Shown here in pieces: positions 26,496 to 34,922 of a stretch of 64,000 nt of DNA; the first letter of the stretch is position 1; every line of letters starts with the position of its first letter. Below the pieces are notes generated by a model, which did no database searches, was not told where the DNA came from, and worked only from the letters and a program-made list of their open reading frames with translations. The translations under genes and the position numbers were made by a program. This DNA comes from F22 sp963675625. GTDB lineage: Bacteria; Bacteroidota; Bacteroidia; Bacteroidales; Bacteroidaceae. The stretch is from positions 558,001-622,000 of the forward strand of contig OY776497.1 of the NCBI GenBank assembly GCA_963675625.1, written 5' to 3'.

Positions 26496-27734
26496 ATGAG
26501 ATTGACATTTCTTTCCACAGTTCAAGCAACAATCTGTGGTCTCATCTTATTTATCATTATTGGTTGCTCAACAAATGGCTCACAAAAACAGGGGCGTCCT
26601 TATGTTATTTTAGTATCAATGGATGGCTTCCGCTATGAGTACACACAAAGAGGTATCACTCCATGGCTAGACAGTATAGCTACTGCAGGACATTTAGAAA
26701 TGATGCGTGCGAGCTTCCCTACCATCACCTTTCCTAACCATTACACCCTAGCCACAGGACTCACGCCTGAACATCATGGAATAGTACATAATCAATTTTA
26801 CGATGCGAAACTAGATAAAATATATAAAGTGGGTGATCACGAAGCGGTGTACAATCCAAATTTTTATGGGGGAGAGCCTATATGGGTAACGGCAGAAAAA
26901 CAAGGAGTAAAAACAGCGTGTATGTACTGGGTAGGCAATCAAATAGCTCACCATAATATCATGCCTACATACAACTGGGAATGGGCCAACAAACCACATA
27001 TAGATAGAAAAATGCGTATAGATACTCTTGCTCATTTACTCTCTTTACCAGCCAGTAAACGCCCACATCTACTGATGCTTTATTACAGTGATCCTGATTA
27101 TGTAGGGCACATACATGGACCAGAAAGTACTCAAACAGATAGCATGCTGACTCATCTAGACCAACTGATGGGGTATCTATATAAGACTGTTCAAAATCAT
27201 CCTTTGCATGATAGCATACAAATCATCATAACATCCGATCATGGTATGCAAACAATGGACACAGCCAAGATTATACGCCCTAAAGATTACCTTCGTCCAC
27301 AATGGATAAAGTATCGATTGGGAAATGTGCCCACACTTATCTATGCACAAAAAGGGTGTACAGACTCTATTGTCCATGCACTAAAAGATGCACCACACGT
27401 ACGCGTTTGGAAAAGAGAGGATGTGCCTGCTCGTTTTAACTACAGCCATAATGCACGCATTGGAGATGTTGTGGTACTCCCAGATCTAGGTTATCAATTC
27501 TGCAATACCTATCATTATACTTGTGGTGCTCATGGATTCGATCCATTTACCAAAGAGATGCATGTACCCGTGTGGACATTAGGCAGTTATATGGCAACAA
27601 GCCATCAAGGTCTTATGAATCAAGACACCCTTGTCAATGTCGACATCTATCCTTTGATATGTAAGTTATTACAAATAAAGGCTGCCCCTAATGATGGACA
27701 GCCTAGTCGTTGGAAGCGATTGCTTCAAGATTAA
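26496..27734 (+). CDS. Nucleotide pyrophosphatase/phosphodiesterase-like lipoprotein
   Basis: About 412 residues from the ATG at 26496, with lipobox LFIIIGCSTNG. Alkaline phosphatase superfamily, ENPP branch: metal site VSMDGFRYEY, nucleophile Thr in SFPTITFPNHYTLATGL, HIHGPES, TSDHGM, and the late metal ligand in CGAHGFDP. These cell-envelope enzymes hydrolyse nucleotides, dinucleotides or other phosphodiesters. Its 3' end overlaps the tsaE stop by 4 bp on the opposite strand. Confidence 0.88.
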   Translation: MRLTFLSTVQATICGLILFIIIGCSTNGSQKQGRPYVILVSMDGFRYEYTQRGITPWLDSIATAGHLEMMRASFPTITFPNHYTLATGLTPEHHGIVHNQFYDAKLDKIYKVGDHEAVYNPNFYGGEPIWVTAEKQGVKTACMYWVGNQIAHHNIMPTYNWEWANKPHIDRKMRIDTLAHLLSLPASKRPHLLMLYYSDPDYVGHIHGPESTQTDSMLTHLDQLMGYLYKTVQNHPLHDSIQIIITSDHGMQTMDTAKIIRPKDYLRPQWIKYRLGNVPTLIYAQKGCTDSIVHALKDAPHVRVWKREDVPARFNYSHNARIGDVVVLPDLGYQFCNTYHYTCGAHGFDPFTKEMHVPVWTLGSYMATSHQGLMNQDTLVNVDIYPLICKLLQIKAAPNDGQPSRWKRLLQD

Positions 27735-28147
27735 TCAAAAGAAAGTACGCGAGTACCATCGTCTTGCATATCTATTTTGACATGCACCACATCATCTGGA
27801 AGCAACTCTTCTATAAGTTCTGGCCATTCTATAAAACACAGGCCACCTCCGTAGAAATACTCTTCATATCCCATATCATAGACCTCTTCTAAGCGTTTGA
27901 TGCGATAGAAGTCAAAGTGATAGATGGGATACTCGCCATCAGGGATGGCATATTCATTGACAATCGCAAACGTAGGTGAGTTGATGACATCTTCTACACC
28001 TAGTGCTTTACAAACAGCTTGTACGAAAGTGGTTTTACCCGCCCCCATTTCGCCATAAAAAGCGAAGACACGGCGATCACCAATGGCGCTAACAAATTGA
28101 GCGGCTGCAGCGGCTATCTCATCGATAGAATGAATCGTTATCTGCAT
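27731..28147 (-). CDS. tsaE: tRNA threonylcarbamoyladenosine biosynthesis ATPase TsaE
   Basis: 138 residues from the ATG at 28147; the frame extends to 28243 but that part overlaps the permease gene and lacks homology. Walker A GEMGAGKTTF near residue 32, then INSPTFAIVNEY, the HFDFYR motif and FIEWPE, all diagnostic of TsaE. It energises the TsaBD complex in t6A37 formation on ANN-decoding tRNAs. Last gene of the operon aroA - small membrane protein - permease - tsaE, 17 bp after the permease stop. Confidence 0.95.
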   Translation of the reverse strand: MQITIHSIDEIAAAAAQFVSAIGDRRVFAFYGEMGAGKTTFVQAVCKALGVEDVINSPTFAIVNEYAIPDGEYPIYHFDFYRIKRLEEVYDMGYEEYFYGGGLCFIEWPELIEELLPDDVVHVKIDMQDDGTRVLSFD

Positions 28148-28164
28148 TGTATTAAAGGTTTTGG

Positions 28165-28965
28165 TTATTTTCGAATGAAATGTTTGATACTTCTGACTAT
28201 ACCATATAGCAATATGGCAAATGCGACAATACTTGCCCCACAAGGCACCTCATAATAAAAGGAGATCGCAAAACCACCGACACAACTAAGTAGACCGATA
28301 GGCATACTTAGCCACATCATAGAAGAAAATTTCTTTGTAAAGAGATTGGCTGTCATTTGTGGGATGGTCAACATAGACATGACTAATACAATGCCTATGA
28401 GTCGCACACTAGCCACTACCGCCAATGCTATAAGGATCATCATCAATGTCTCAACAAAAGCCGCACAACGTCCATATTGTGCTTTCATATAGGAGGCATC
28501 AAAAGCGATCCAAAGAATGGGTTTAAAGAAAATGATAAAACAAGCTGCTACCAAAAGCGTAACTCCCATCAACAGGAATATATCAACCTGCGTAATCATC
28601 AATATATTACCAAATAAAAAACTAGTCAGGTCACTGCCGTAGCCAGGTGTAATATAGGCAAGCATAATCCCTATACTCATACCCAATGTCCAGATTAAGG
28701 AAATGGCTGAGTCTTGACGCTCACCAGGGCGATTGGACAACCATTGAATGCCCAATGCCGAGCCTACAGCAAAAACGGCTGCTGTCAACACAGGAGGAAT
28801 GCCCAAATAAATACCCAAACCAACACCGCCCAAAGAGGCATGCGTAATTCCCCCACTCACAAAAAGCAAGCGACGCGTCACGATATAGGTACCCACCATG
28901 CCACAAAGGACACAGATCAGCAAAGCGCCTATTAGCGCATGTTGGAAAAATGCATATTGCCACAT
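28165..28965 (-). CDS. Metal ABC transporter permease (ZnuB/MntB family)
   Basis: 266 residues with about eight hydrophobic spans; the family is the ABC-3 permease group (VTRRLLFVSGGITHASLGGVGLGIYLG, then ISLIWTLGMSIGIMLAY, VRLIGIVLVMSMLTIPQMTANLFTKKF). It would form the membrane channel for zinc, manganese or iron import. The matching ATPase and binding protein are not in the window. It follows the small membrane protein gene by 6 bp. Confidence 0.9.
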   Translation of the reverse strand: MWQYAFFQHALIGALLICVLCGMVGTYIVTRRLLFVSGGITHASLGGVGLGIYLGIPPVLTAAVFAVGSALGIQWLSNRPGERQDSAISLIWTLGMSIGIMLAYITPGYGSDLTSFLFGNILMITQVDIFLLMGVTLLVAACFIIFFKPILWIAFDASYMKAQYGRCAAFVETLMMILIALAVVASVRLIGIVLVMSMLTIPQMTANLFTKKFSSMMWLSMPIGLLSCVGGFAISFYYEVPCGASIVAFAILLYGIVRSIKHFIRK

Positions 28966-28971
28966 AGTTCG

Positions 28972-29400
28972 TTATACTCGGCGTTCGCCAACAATCATCA
29001 AGACTTCTTCTTTGACATCATTTGGTAACTCTACTTCACGGTGTTGTAGGCTACGTACCCACCCCGCTACTTCATCGCTTTCCATGGTATAAAGCACATC
29101 GCGAAATTCTTCGGATTCGTCTTCTGAATACTCTTCGCTGGTACGACCTCGGAAACGATCTAATTCCTCATCGTTATAATATTCTATTTTGGTAGATACA
29201 GCAGCCAAAAGACTATCAGCCTCACATATTTCATGACTACCGCAACATTCTACTAGTGGTTCTACAACATCAGGTATGGCTTCAATCTCACCTGCCTCAA
29301 GCTGTTTTTTTAGTTTACGCTGACGTATGGTACCCGCAATGGCAGCCACAACGCCTAAAACGATAAAACTCACAATCAGAATAATCAATCCTGCATTCAT
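28972..29400 (-). CDS. Conserved small membrane-anchored protein with CCGxHEICE motif
   Basis: 142 residues: an N-terminal membrane span (LIILIVSFIVLGVVAAIAG), a short basic stretch, then a cytoplasmic acidic domain with ECCGSHEICEADSLLAAV and IEYYNDEELDRFRGR. The family is conserved in Bacteroidales next to metal permease genes; database names such as phospholipase for it have no support I can see. The Cys-Cys-x-x-His-x-x-Cys cluster suggests metal handling, fitting the permease downstream, but that is inference. Confidence 0.75.
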   Translation of the reverse strand: MNAGLIILIVSFIVLGVVAAIAGTIRQRKLKKQLEAGEIEAIPDVVEPLVECCGSHEICEADSLLAAVSTKIEYYNDEELDRFRGRTSEEYSEDESEEFRDVLYTMESDEVAGWVRSLQHREVELPNDVKEEVLMIVGERRV

Positions 29401-29435
29401 AATATATCTATTCTCCTCTTTGTATACTCTATTTT

Positions 29436-30686
29436 TTACTTCTTAAGTTGAATGTTGTATCCAACTTCTTCCAAATGTTCCCAGTAATCGGGATATGATT
29501 TGGTCACCACTTCCATATCAGCAATATGCACATTATCTACTAATAAAGATGCTGGTGCAAAAGCCATGGCCATGCGATGATCATGATAAGTGGCAATAAC
29601 TGGTGCCTCATCTGCTGTGCAGCGTTCACCTGTCCAGTACAACACGCTATCATCTTCTTGTTGTACGATATACCCTAGCTTACGCATTTCTGCAATCAAC
29701 GCTTCAATACGATCAGTCTCCTTAATCTTAAGCGTCTGTAAACCTGTAAATCGAAAAGGAATATTCAGAAGACAACAAGTCACAACAAATGTCTGTGCTA
29801 AATCTGGAATCTCTTTAAAATCTCTATCCAAGCTCTCTACAGTACGCTGACATTTAGTCAAGACAATGGCATCACCATCAACTGTAGCTTGCACACCAAG
29901 CAACTGGAAAAGCTCTGCCCCCACATGGTCTCCTTGTAAACTTGGAAGACACAGTAAAGGCAATCGAATACCTGCTTCCTCATCGGATGATAAAGCGACC
30001 ATTTGGAACCAATAAGAAGCAGCACTCCAATCACTTTCTACACGATAAGCGACCGACACATATCGCGTAGGATGAATACGCAGTGTATGTGCAGCAGTCC
30101 ATTCCACCTTAGCTCCATATTCCTCCATGATAGCTTTGGTCAGCTCAATATACGGTTTAGATATCAACTCACCTTCCAATTGCAGATTCAAGCCATCGGG
30201 CAAACAAGGAGCTATCATCATAAGAGCAGAAATATATTGACTACTCACTTGACTATTGATACTCAACAAATTGCCTTGTAAAGCTTGACCATGAATTTTT
30301 AGTGGGGGGTACCCTTCCTTTTCGACATAAGTAATATCAGCTCCTATGCTACGCAATGCATCGACTAAGATATGGATAGGACGTTGCTTCATACGCGCAG
30401 TACCTGTAATCACATAATCTCCAGGAGTGATACTTAAAAAAGCAGTCAAAAAGCGCATAGCCGTTCCAGCAGCCATGATATCTATCTCGGGTCCCATGGT
30501 AGCTAGTGCCCGAAGCATCACATCAGTGTCATCACAGATACTGAGGTTAGTCGGTCGATGTGTTTTATCAGACAGTGCATATATGATAAGCACTCGGTTA
30601 CTGATACTTTTTGATGCAGGTAGTGCAATGGTCCCGCGCATCGTTTGGGGTGCCTGTACAAGACACAATCCTTGGTAGTCGGTCAT
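29436..30686 (-). CDS. aroA: 3-phosphoshikimate 1-carboxyvinyltransferase (EPSP synthase)
   Basis: 416 residues from the ATG at 30686 (the frame opens 4 codons earlier). It catalyses the sixth step of the shikimate pathway. Motifs: LPASKSISNRVLI, the GTAMRFLTAFLSI region, RMKQRPIHILVDALRSIGA, SSQYISALMMIAP, LKIKETDRIEAL and DHRMAMAFA. It is shorter at GAMAMRF-type loops than some homologues but all core motifs are present. First gene of a four-gene minus-strand operon. A -7 box TATCTTTG (30714-30721) is 28 bp upstream. Confidence 0.95.
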   Translation of the reverse strand: MTDYQGLCLVQAPQTMRGTIALPASKSISNRVLIIYALSDKTHRPTNLSICDDTDVMLRALATMGPEIDIMAAGTAMRFLTAFLSITPGDYVITGTARMKQRPIHILVDALRSIGADITYVEKEGYPPLKIHGQALQGNLLSINSQVSSQYISALMMIAPCLPDGLNLQLEGELISKPYIELTKAIMEEYGAKVEWTAAHTLRIHPTRYVSVAYRVESDWSAASYWFQMVALSSDEEAGIRLPLLCLPSLQGDHVGAELFQLLGVQATVDGDAIVLTKCQRTVESLDRDFKEIPDLAQTFVVTCCLLNIPFRFTGLQTLKIKETDRIEALIAEMRKLGYIVQQEDDSVLYWTGERCTADEAPVIATYHDHRMAMAFAPASLLVDNVHIADMEVVTKSYPDYWEHLEEVGYNIQLKK

Positions 30687-30713
30687 ACGCTTCAACAATT
30701 CTTTTTATCGGGA

Positions 30714-30742
30714 CAAAGATACAAAAACTTTTGCTATCTTTG
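30714..30742. promoter_or_regulatory. Divergent promoter elements, aroA / SIMPL gene
   Basis: TATCTTTG occurs on the minus strand at 30714-30721 (aroA) and on the plus strand at 30735-30742 (SIMPL protein, ATG at 30786). The two -7 boxes are only 13 bp apart, so the transcription units face away from a shared AT-rich core. Confidence 0.55.
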
Positions 30743-30785
30743 TGTGCATCACTTGATTATTATAAACCCATTAAATACCCATATT

Positions 30786-31487
30786 ATGAAGAATTGGATT
30801 AAAGAAGCCCTCATTGTAGGAGTCGCTCTAATTGTCTCAGCTGTGATCATGCACAATGTGCTCGCACAATTTGTAAATAAAGAACGTGTAGTCTATGTCA
30901 AAGGGCTGGCAGAGAGAGAAGTTAAAGCCGATTATGTAACTTGGCCATTAGTCTATACACAAGTAGGTAATGATATGCGCATCATGTATGCACAAGTCAA
31001 ATTGAAGAATAAAGAAATCGTTGATTTCCTTGTTGATGGTGGCATTCAAAAAAGCGACATCTATATATCTACACCCAGCTTTGAAGATAGAGATGCCAAC
31101 CGCTACAGTGATAATAAATCTCCTTATAGATACTTTGGTACAAGTGTCATTACTGTGAGCACATCCGCAGTAGATAAAGTCATAAAATTAATGCAACAAC
31201 AGGAAAAATTACTCGTTAAGGGCATCTTAATGAAAACTGGCAACTACCAATATAGCCCTTCGTTCTCTTACAGAGGATTGAATAACATCAAACCTCAAAT
31301 GATTGAAGAGGCGACTAAAAACGCACGTCAATCTGCAGAAAAATTTGCGAAAGACAGCAATAGTGCACTGGGTAAAATCAAGACAGCTAATCAAGGACAA
31401 TTCTCTATCCAATCACTAGACGACAATACTGAATATATCAAGAAAATTCGTGTCGTAAGCTCAGTCACTTACTATCTTAAGAACTAA
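30786..31487 (+). CDS. SIMPL (DUF541) domain protein, membrane anchored
   Basis: 233 residues from the ATG at 30786; the frame opens at 30645, but the promoter at 30735 lies within that extension. One N-terminal membrane anchor (EALIVGVALIVSAVIMHNVLA), then the SIMPL fold: VVYVKGLAEREVKADYVTW, IQKSDIYISTPSFEDRD, ISTV-type strand segments and the C-terminal KIRVVSSVTYYLKN. Related to YggE; periplasmic with an unclear role, linked to oxidative stress in other bacteria. Monocistronic, followed by a hairpin at 31519-31550. Confidence 0.85.
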   Translation: MKNWIKEALIVGVALIVSAVIMHNVLAQFVNKERVVYVKGLAEREVKADYVTWPLVYTQVGNDMRIMYAQVKLKNKEIVDFLVDGGIQKSDIYISTPSFEDRDANRYSDNKSPYRYFGTSVITVSTSAVDKVIKLMQQQEKLLVKGILMKTGNYQYSPSFSYRGLNNIKPQMIEEATKNARQSAEKFAKDSNSALGKIKTANQGQFSIQSLDDNTEYIKKIRVVSSVTYYLKN

Positions 31488-31518
31488 TAGGAACATTTTA
31501 TTAGAAACTACGAAAAAA

Positions 31519-31550
31519 CTTAGGCCATGTCTTAACAAGCATGGTCTAAG
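31519..31550 (+). terminator. Probable terminator after the SIMPL gene
   Basis: CTTAGGCCATG and CATGGTCTAAG form an 11-bp stem with one G-T pair and a 10-nt loop. There is no strong T run, so confidence is moderate. Confidence 0.5.
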
Positions 31551-31567
31551 TCATAACTACTGCAAGC

Positions 31568-32329
31568 ATGGAAATTTTTGTAACACTTACTAATGACAAC
31601 ATCGAAACAGAGCACATTTGCTGTGCCATTTCAGACAAAAAATGCCAAGTGGGTTACACACTAAAGAAGGAATGGTTAAAGAAAGAAATTGGTAATGGGT
31701 ACGTCTTTTATAGACTAGATGCACGTGCCAAAGTTTTTATTGAATATGGACCTGCAGAGTATGGATGGAGTCCAATTCTAGCTGACAATTTCTTACTAGT
31801 TAATTGCTTCTGGGTATCTGGAATGTATAAAAAACAAGGGTATGGCAAGGCCCTACTTAATCATGCGTTAGAGGATGCTCAATCACAAGGAAAAGATGGA
31901 TTAGTAACAATTGTTGGAAAGAAAAAGTTTCATTTTATGAGTGATACAAAATGGCTACTCAAACAAGGATTTGAAATTTGTGATGAACTACCGAATGGTT
32001 TTTGTTTACTTGTAAAAAAAATCAATCAGTCTGCTAATTCTCCACAATTTAAAGGCTCTGTAAAAGTGAAAGATGCAATTCCAAACAATGGACTTGTCGT
32101 CTATTATTCCAATCGTTGTCCATATACAGAATATTATGTCAACAATGTACTTAACAAAACAGCTGAGAATCTGAAAATCCCATTAAAAATCAATAAGATA
32201 GAATCTATGGAAGATGCTCAATCTGCACCAACTCCAGCAACTATCTTTAGTCTATTCTTAAACGGACAATTCCTAACTACTGATTTGGGGACGTGTATAG
32301 AAGCTCGTTTAGAAAAGCTTATCAAATAA
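31568..32329 (+). CDS. GNAT acetyltransferase with C-terminal YoaP-like domain
   Basis: 253 residues. The N-terminal ~150 residues are GNAT-like, with the acetyl-CoA loop region VSGMYKKQGYGKALLNHALEDAQSQG and WLLKQGFEICDELPNG. Residues ~180-253 fit the YoaP-like domain (VVYYSNRCPYTEYYVNNVL, ending ELEKL-type), with a thioredoxin-like NRCPYTE motif holding one Cys. Substrate unknown. It is a single gene between the SIMPL hairpin and the strong hairpin at 32375. Confidence 0.8.
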   Translation: MEIFVTLTNDNIETEHICCAISDKKCQVGYTLKKEWLKKEIGNGYVFYRLDARAKVFIEYGPAEYGWSPILADNFLLVNCFWVSGMYKKQGYGKALLNHALEDAQSQGKDGLVTIVGKKKFHFMSDTKWLLKQGFEICDELPNGFCLLVKKINQSANSPQFKGSVKVKDAIPNNGLVVYYSNRCPYTEYYVNNVLNKTAENLKIPLKINKIESMEDAQSAPTPATIFSLFLNGQFLTTDLGTCIEARLEKLIK

Positions 32330-32374
32330 AGTGTCATATTGCTTTTAAATAGTGCTGATTCTAAAAGATGTAAC

Positions 32375-32408
32375 GAGGGGCTATGTTGACACGTCAACAT
32401 AGCCCCTC
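32375..32408. terminator. Bidirectional terminator hairpin
   Basis: Perfect 15-bp stem GAGGGGCTATGTTGA / TCAACATAGCCCCTC with a 4-nt loop, between the convergent GNAT-YoaP and outer-membrane protein genes. Confidence 0.8.
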
Positions 32409-32435
32409 TAATATAATTAAGTGTAAGTATAGGTT

Positions 32436-33125
32436 CTACAAATCTATTAAATATGTAAAAGTGATTTCTACAGTAGTTGGTGCAGAGCGATCAAAATACT
32501 CTTTCTTAGCATTACTGTATATATCAGCCAAAGAATAGTAATAACGGCCTTCTAAAAGGAAATGTCCCATCTTTGTTTTAAGTTCGACACCAGCTCCACC
32601 AACGATACCATAATTGAATGTATTATCCACCTTTTCACGGTAGTTATCACTTTCTTTTAAATCATCAGTCCATCCTTCACCACCAAAATCAGAACTCTCA
32701 CTGACAAGGAAACCAAATTGCGGTCCTAGGTGTAGAAAAAACTGATTGCCCGTTTCATGACCAAATCCCAAGTGAGCAAGTAAGGGAACTTCAATATAAT
32801 TCAACGTATGGCTATAACTTCGCATATCCCCATCACCGTCAAACTTTTCAGCCCATCCACGTTGAGAGTAATTCAACTCCAACTGAATGCCTGAGATCAT
32901 AGAAAAATAATTTTCATGGATATATCGTCCAGTCAGGCCAAAGTGCATCTTGCTGAAATTGCCCGTTTTTATTTCAGGCTGAAATTCCATATTGTTTCTA
33001 TTTAGCCCCACATTGATACCAGCCGTCCAGAGGTTTAGCGGTTTACCCACCTGAGCGTGAACCGATGAAACACCAGCAAACAGTAAGGCTAACACAACCC
33101 CTACATATATCGTATATTTTTTCAT
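32436..33125 (-). CDS. PorT-family outer-membrane beta-barrel protein
   Basis: 229 residues: a signal peptide ending VHAQ, then an eight-stranded-type barrel pattern (LWTAGINVGLNRNNM, HFGLTGRYIHENYFSMISGIQLELNYSQRGW, YIEVPLLAHLGFG, FFLHLGPQFGFLVS, LLEGRYYYSLADIY) ending in TFTYLIDL. It belongs to the outer-membrane beta-barrel (PorT/OMP_b-brl_2) group common in Bacteroidetes. It starts 14 bp after the stop of the LysM protein, so the two form one transcript. Confidence 0.85.
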   Translation of the reverse strand: MKKYTIYVGVVLALLFAGVSSVHAQVGKPLNLWTAGINVGLNRNNMEFQPEIKTGNFSKMHFGLTGRYIHENYFSMISGIQLELNYSQRGWAEKFDGDGDMRSYSHTLNYIEVPLLAHLGFGHETGNQFFLHLGPQFGFLVSESSDFGGEGWTDDLKESDNYREKVDNTFNYGIVGGAGVELKTKMGHFLLEGRYYYSLADIYSNAKKEYFDRSAPTTVEITFTYLIDL

Positions 33126-33139
33126 TGTATGCTCGAATA

Positions 33140-34780
33140 TTAATTATCAAAGTCCATTTTTAGTACCTCAAATTTAGGCGTACAATGGATAAAGAAAATA
33201 CGCTTATTGATCATTCCGCCCCAATTGGTTACACGTTGAAACTTAAAGCCCGTTTGAATCTCATGAAAAGGAGTCTCATTACATTTTGTCTGAAAATCGC
33301 CACGATACATCGACTTACCTTTCATAAAGAAATACCCCGTATCAAAACCTAACATACCAAACTTCGGATAAGTTTGAGCCAAAGCATGCCCATAGACCGT
33401 AGCAAACTTCTTTTGAAAATTACGAGGGCCAGGCAATAGATTATTTGTATAAAACGAACTGTAGAAATAAGTATCCAATTCAAAGAAAGTATCCATAAAC
33501 TGCTGCATATATGTTTGCCACTCAGGATAACCAAAAGTAGAAATTTTCAGTTTAGGATTTTGACGGTGGATAGCTATAGCCAAAGGCGCAACTGTAGCAA
33601 GCGCTATTTTAGAGGCTGATGTAGGAATGATGATATTTCGACGACCAGTTGAATCTAGTGCCGCCAACAAAGCTTCTTCTTCAGGCGCACATTGAGTGAC
33701 ACGGATATTGGCCTCAGCACAAGCAGCTTTCAGCCCAGTTATAAAATCCTTCTTACGCTCCATAGCCACCTCATCATTAGGACTATCTATAAAGATGACA
33801 TGTTGATCATGAAAAATAGTTTTGAAATGATCATAGACCTCAGCATACAAATAACTTTGAGGAGTATTGACTTGAAAGATTTGTGTCATATTAAACACTT
33901 TGTCATCTTTACTCGAAAAAGGGACCACCATAGTGATATGACGAGCCTGAGTATAATCGGCAGCCATATCAATGTGATTAGCATAATAAGGGCCAAACAA
34001 TACATCTAAATCACGCATTTCTGGTTTCACCAAAATATCATCAATCAACTGATCACTGCCTCCAGTGTCATAAGCATACAGTTCGATACTCGTGCCTTCA
34101 TTACGTAGACTATCAACAGCCAACAACAACCCTTCATAATACTCACGCATGCGCTGAGCAAGGGCTGATCTATACTGTCCATTTTCCAACATAAAAGGCA
34201 ACATCACCCCAACTTTAAGATGATTGGCAGGCATAGGAATTGATTTCTTCTTGCGTAAATCCTCCAAACGACGTGCTGCTTCATCTTGTGCTTTCAAAGC
34301 AGCCATTTGCTCACGACGTTCATTAGAAAGCATAATCATCGTTTCCTCTTCAGACACCTTGTGCACCTCTTGTTTAGGCACACGAATGACTTGACCGATC
34401 TGTAAGGAAGAAGAATGAAGCCCAGGATTGAGCTTATACAGCATATCCTCGGTCGTTTTGTACCGTTTAGACAAACGATACAACGTATCTTTTGGTTTTA
34501 CAGTATAGAAAGCATACTTAGATGGAGCCTGCTTTTGTACAGGAATAACCACCACTTGCCCTAAGGACAATTTACTATCCTTATTCATGGATGGATTGGC
34601 AGTAACAATATCCGCTACGCTCACTTTATATATGCGTGACAGAGCATAAAGAGTCTGTCCTTTTTCGACTGTATGACGCACTGCATCAGTACGTTGTGCC
34701 AAAACAGGCAACCCCAGTAGAAAAACGAAAGCGAAACAGACCCAAAGCTTAAAGATGGTTGGTTTCAAACTTATTAGCAA
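33140..34780 (-). CDS. LysM-repeat protein with periplasmic amino-acid-binding-like domain
   Basis: About 546 residues. Signal peptide (PTIFKLWVCFAFVFLLGLPVLAQ), two LysM modules (HTVEKGQTLYALSRIYKVSVADIVTANP and YTVKPKDTLYRLSKRYKTTEDMLYKLNP), a charged helix, then a type-1 periplasmic-binding-like domain (LKVGVMLPFMLENG, DVLFGPYYANHIDMAADYT, IIIPTSASKIALATVAPLA). LysM should tether it to peptidoglycan. The start is uncertain: no ATG lies between the signal peptide and a -7 box at 34853-34860; I use the TTG at 34780, while the nearest in-frame ATG (34891) is upstream of that box. Longer starts run into uvrA. Confidence 0.82.
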   Translation of the reverse strand: MLISLKPTIFKLWVCFAFVFLLGLPVLAQRTDAVRHTVEKGQTLYALSRIYKVSVADIVTANPSMNKDSKLSLGQVVVIPVQKQAPSKYAFYTVKPKDTLYRLSKRYKTTEDMLYKLNPGLHSSSLQIGQVIRVPKQEVHKVSEEETMIMLSNERREQMAALKAQDEAARRLEDLRKKKSIPMPANHLKVGVMLPFMLENGQYRSALAQRMREYYEGLLLAVDSLRNEGTSIELYAYDTGGSDQLIDDILVKPEMRDLDVLFGPYYANHIDMAADYTQARHITMVVPFSSKDDKVFNMTQIFQVNTPQSYLYAEVYDHFKTIFHDQHVIFIDSPNDEVAMERKKDFITGLKAACAEANIRVTQCAPEEEALLAALDSTGRRNIIIPTSASKIALATVAPLAIAIHRQNPKLKISTFGYPEWQTYMQQFMDTFFELDTYFYSSFYTNNLLPGPRNFQKKFATVYGHALAQTYPKFGMLGFDTGYFFMKGKSMYRGDFQTKCNETPFHEIQTGFKFQRVTNWGGMINKRIFFIHCTPKFEVLKMDFDN

Positions 34781-34831
34781 TTTATCAGAATTAAACTTGA
34801 TGCATCCCTTTCTGAGACAGAAATAAAATCC

Positions 34832-34860
34832 TATCTTTGCAAGAATGCATGGCAAAGGTA
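34832..34860. promoter_or_regulatory. Divergent -7 elements, uvrA / LysM gene
   Basis: TATCTTTG (34832-34839, plus, with TTTC 19 bp upstream) fits uvrA; TACCTTTG (34853-34860, minus) fits the LysM gene. The motifs point outward past each other, so the two transcripts would overlap slightly at their 5' ends. Confidence 0.5.
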
Positions 34861-34922
34861 GAAATAATTTACTAGCTGTGCAAACAATCATATGAATAGG
34901 TTTAACCTGTAGACTGTTTAGG

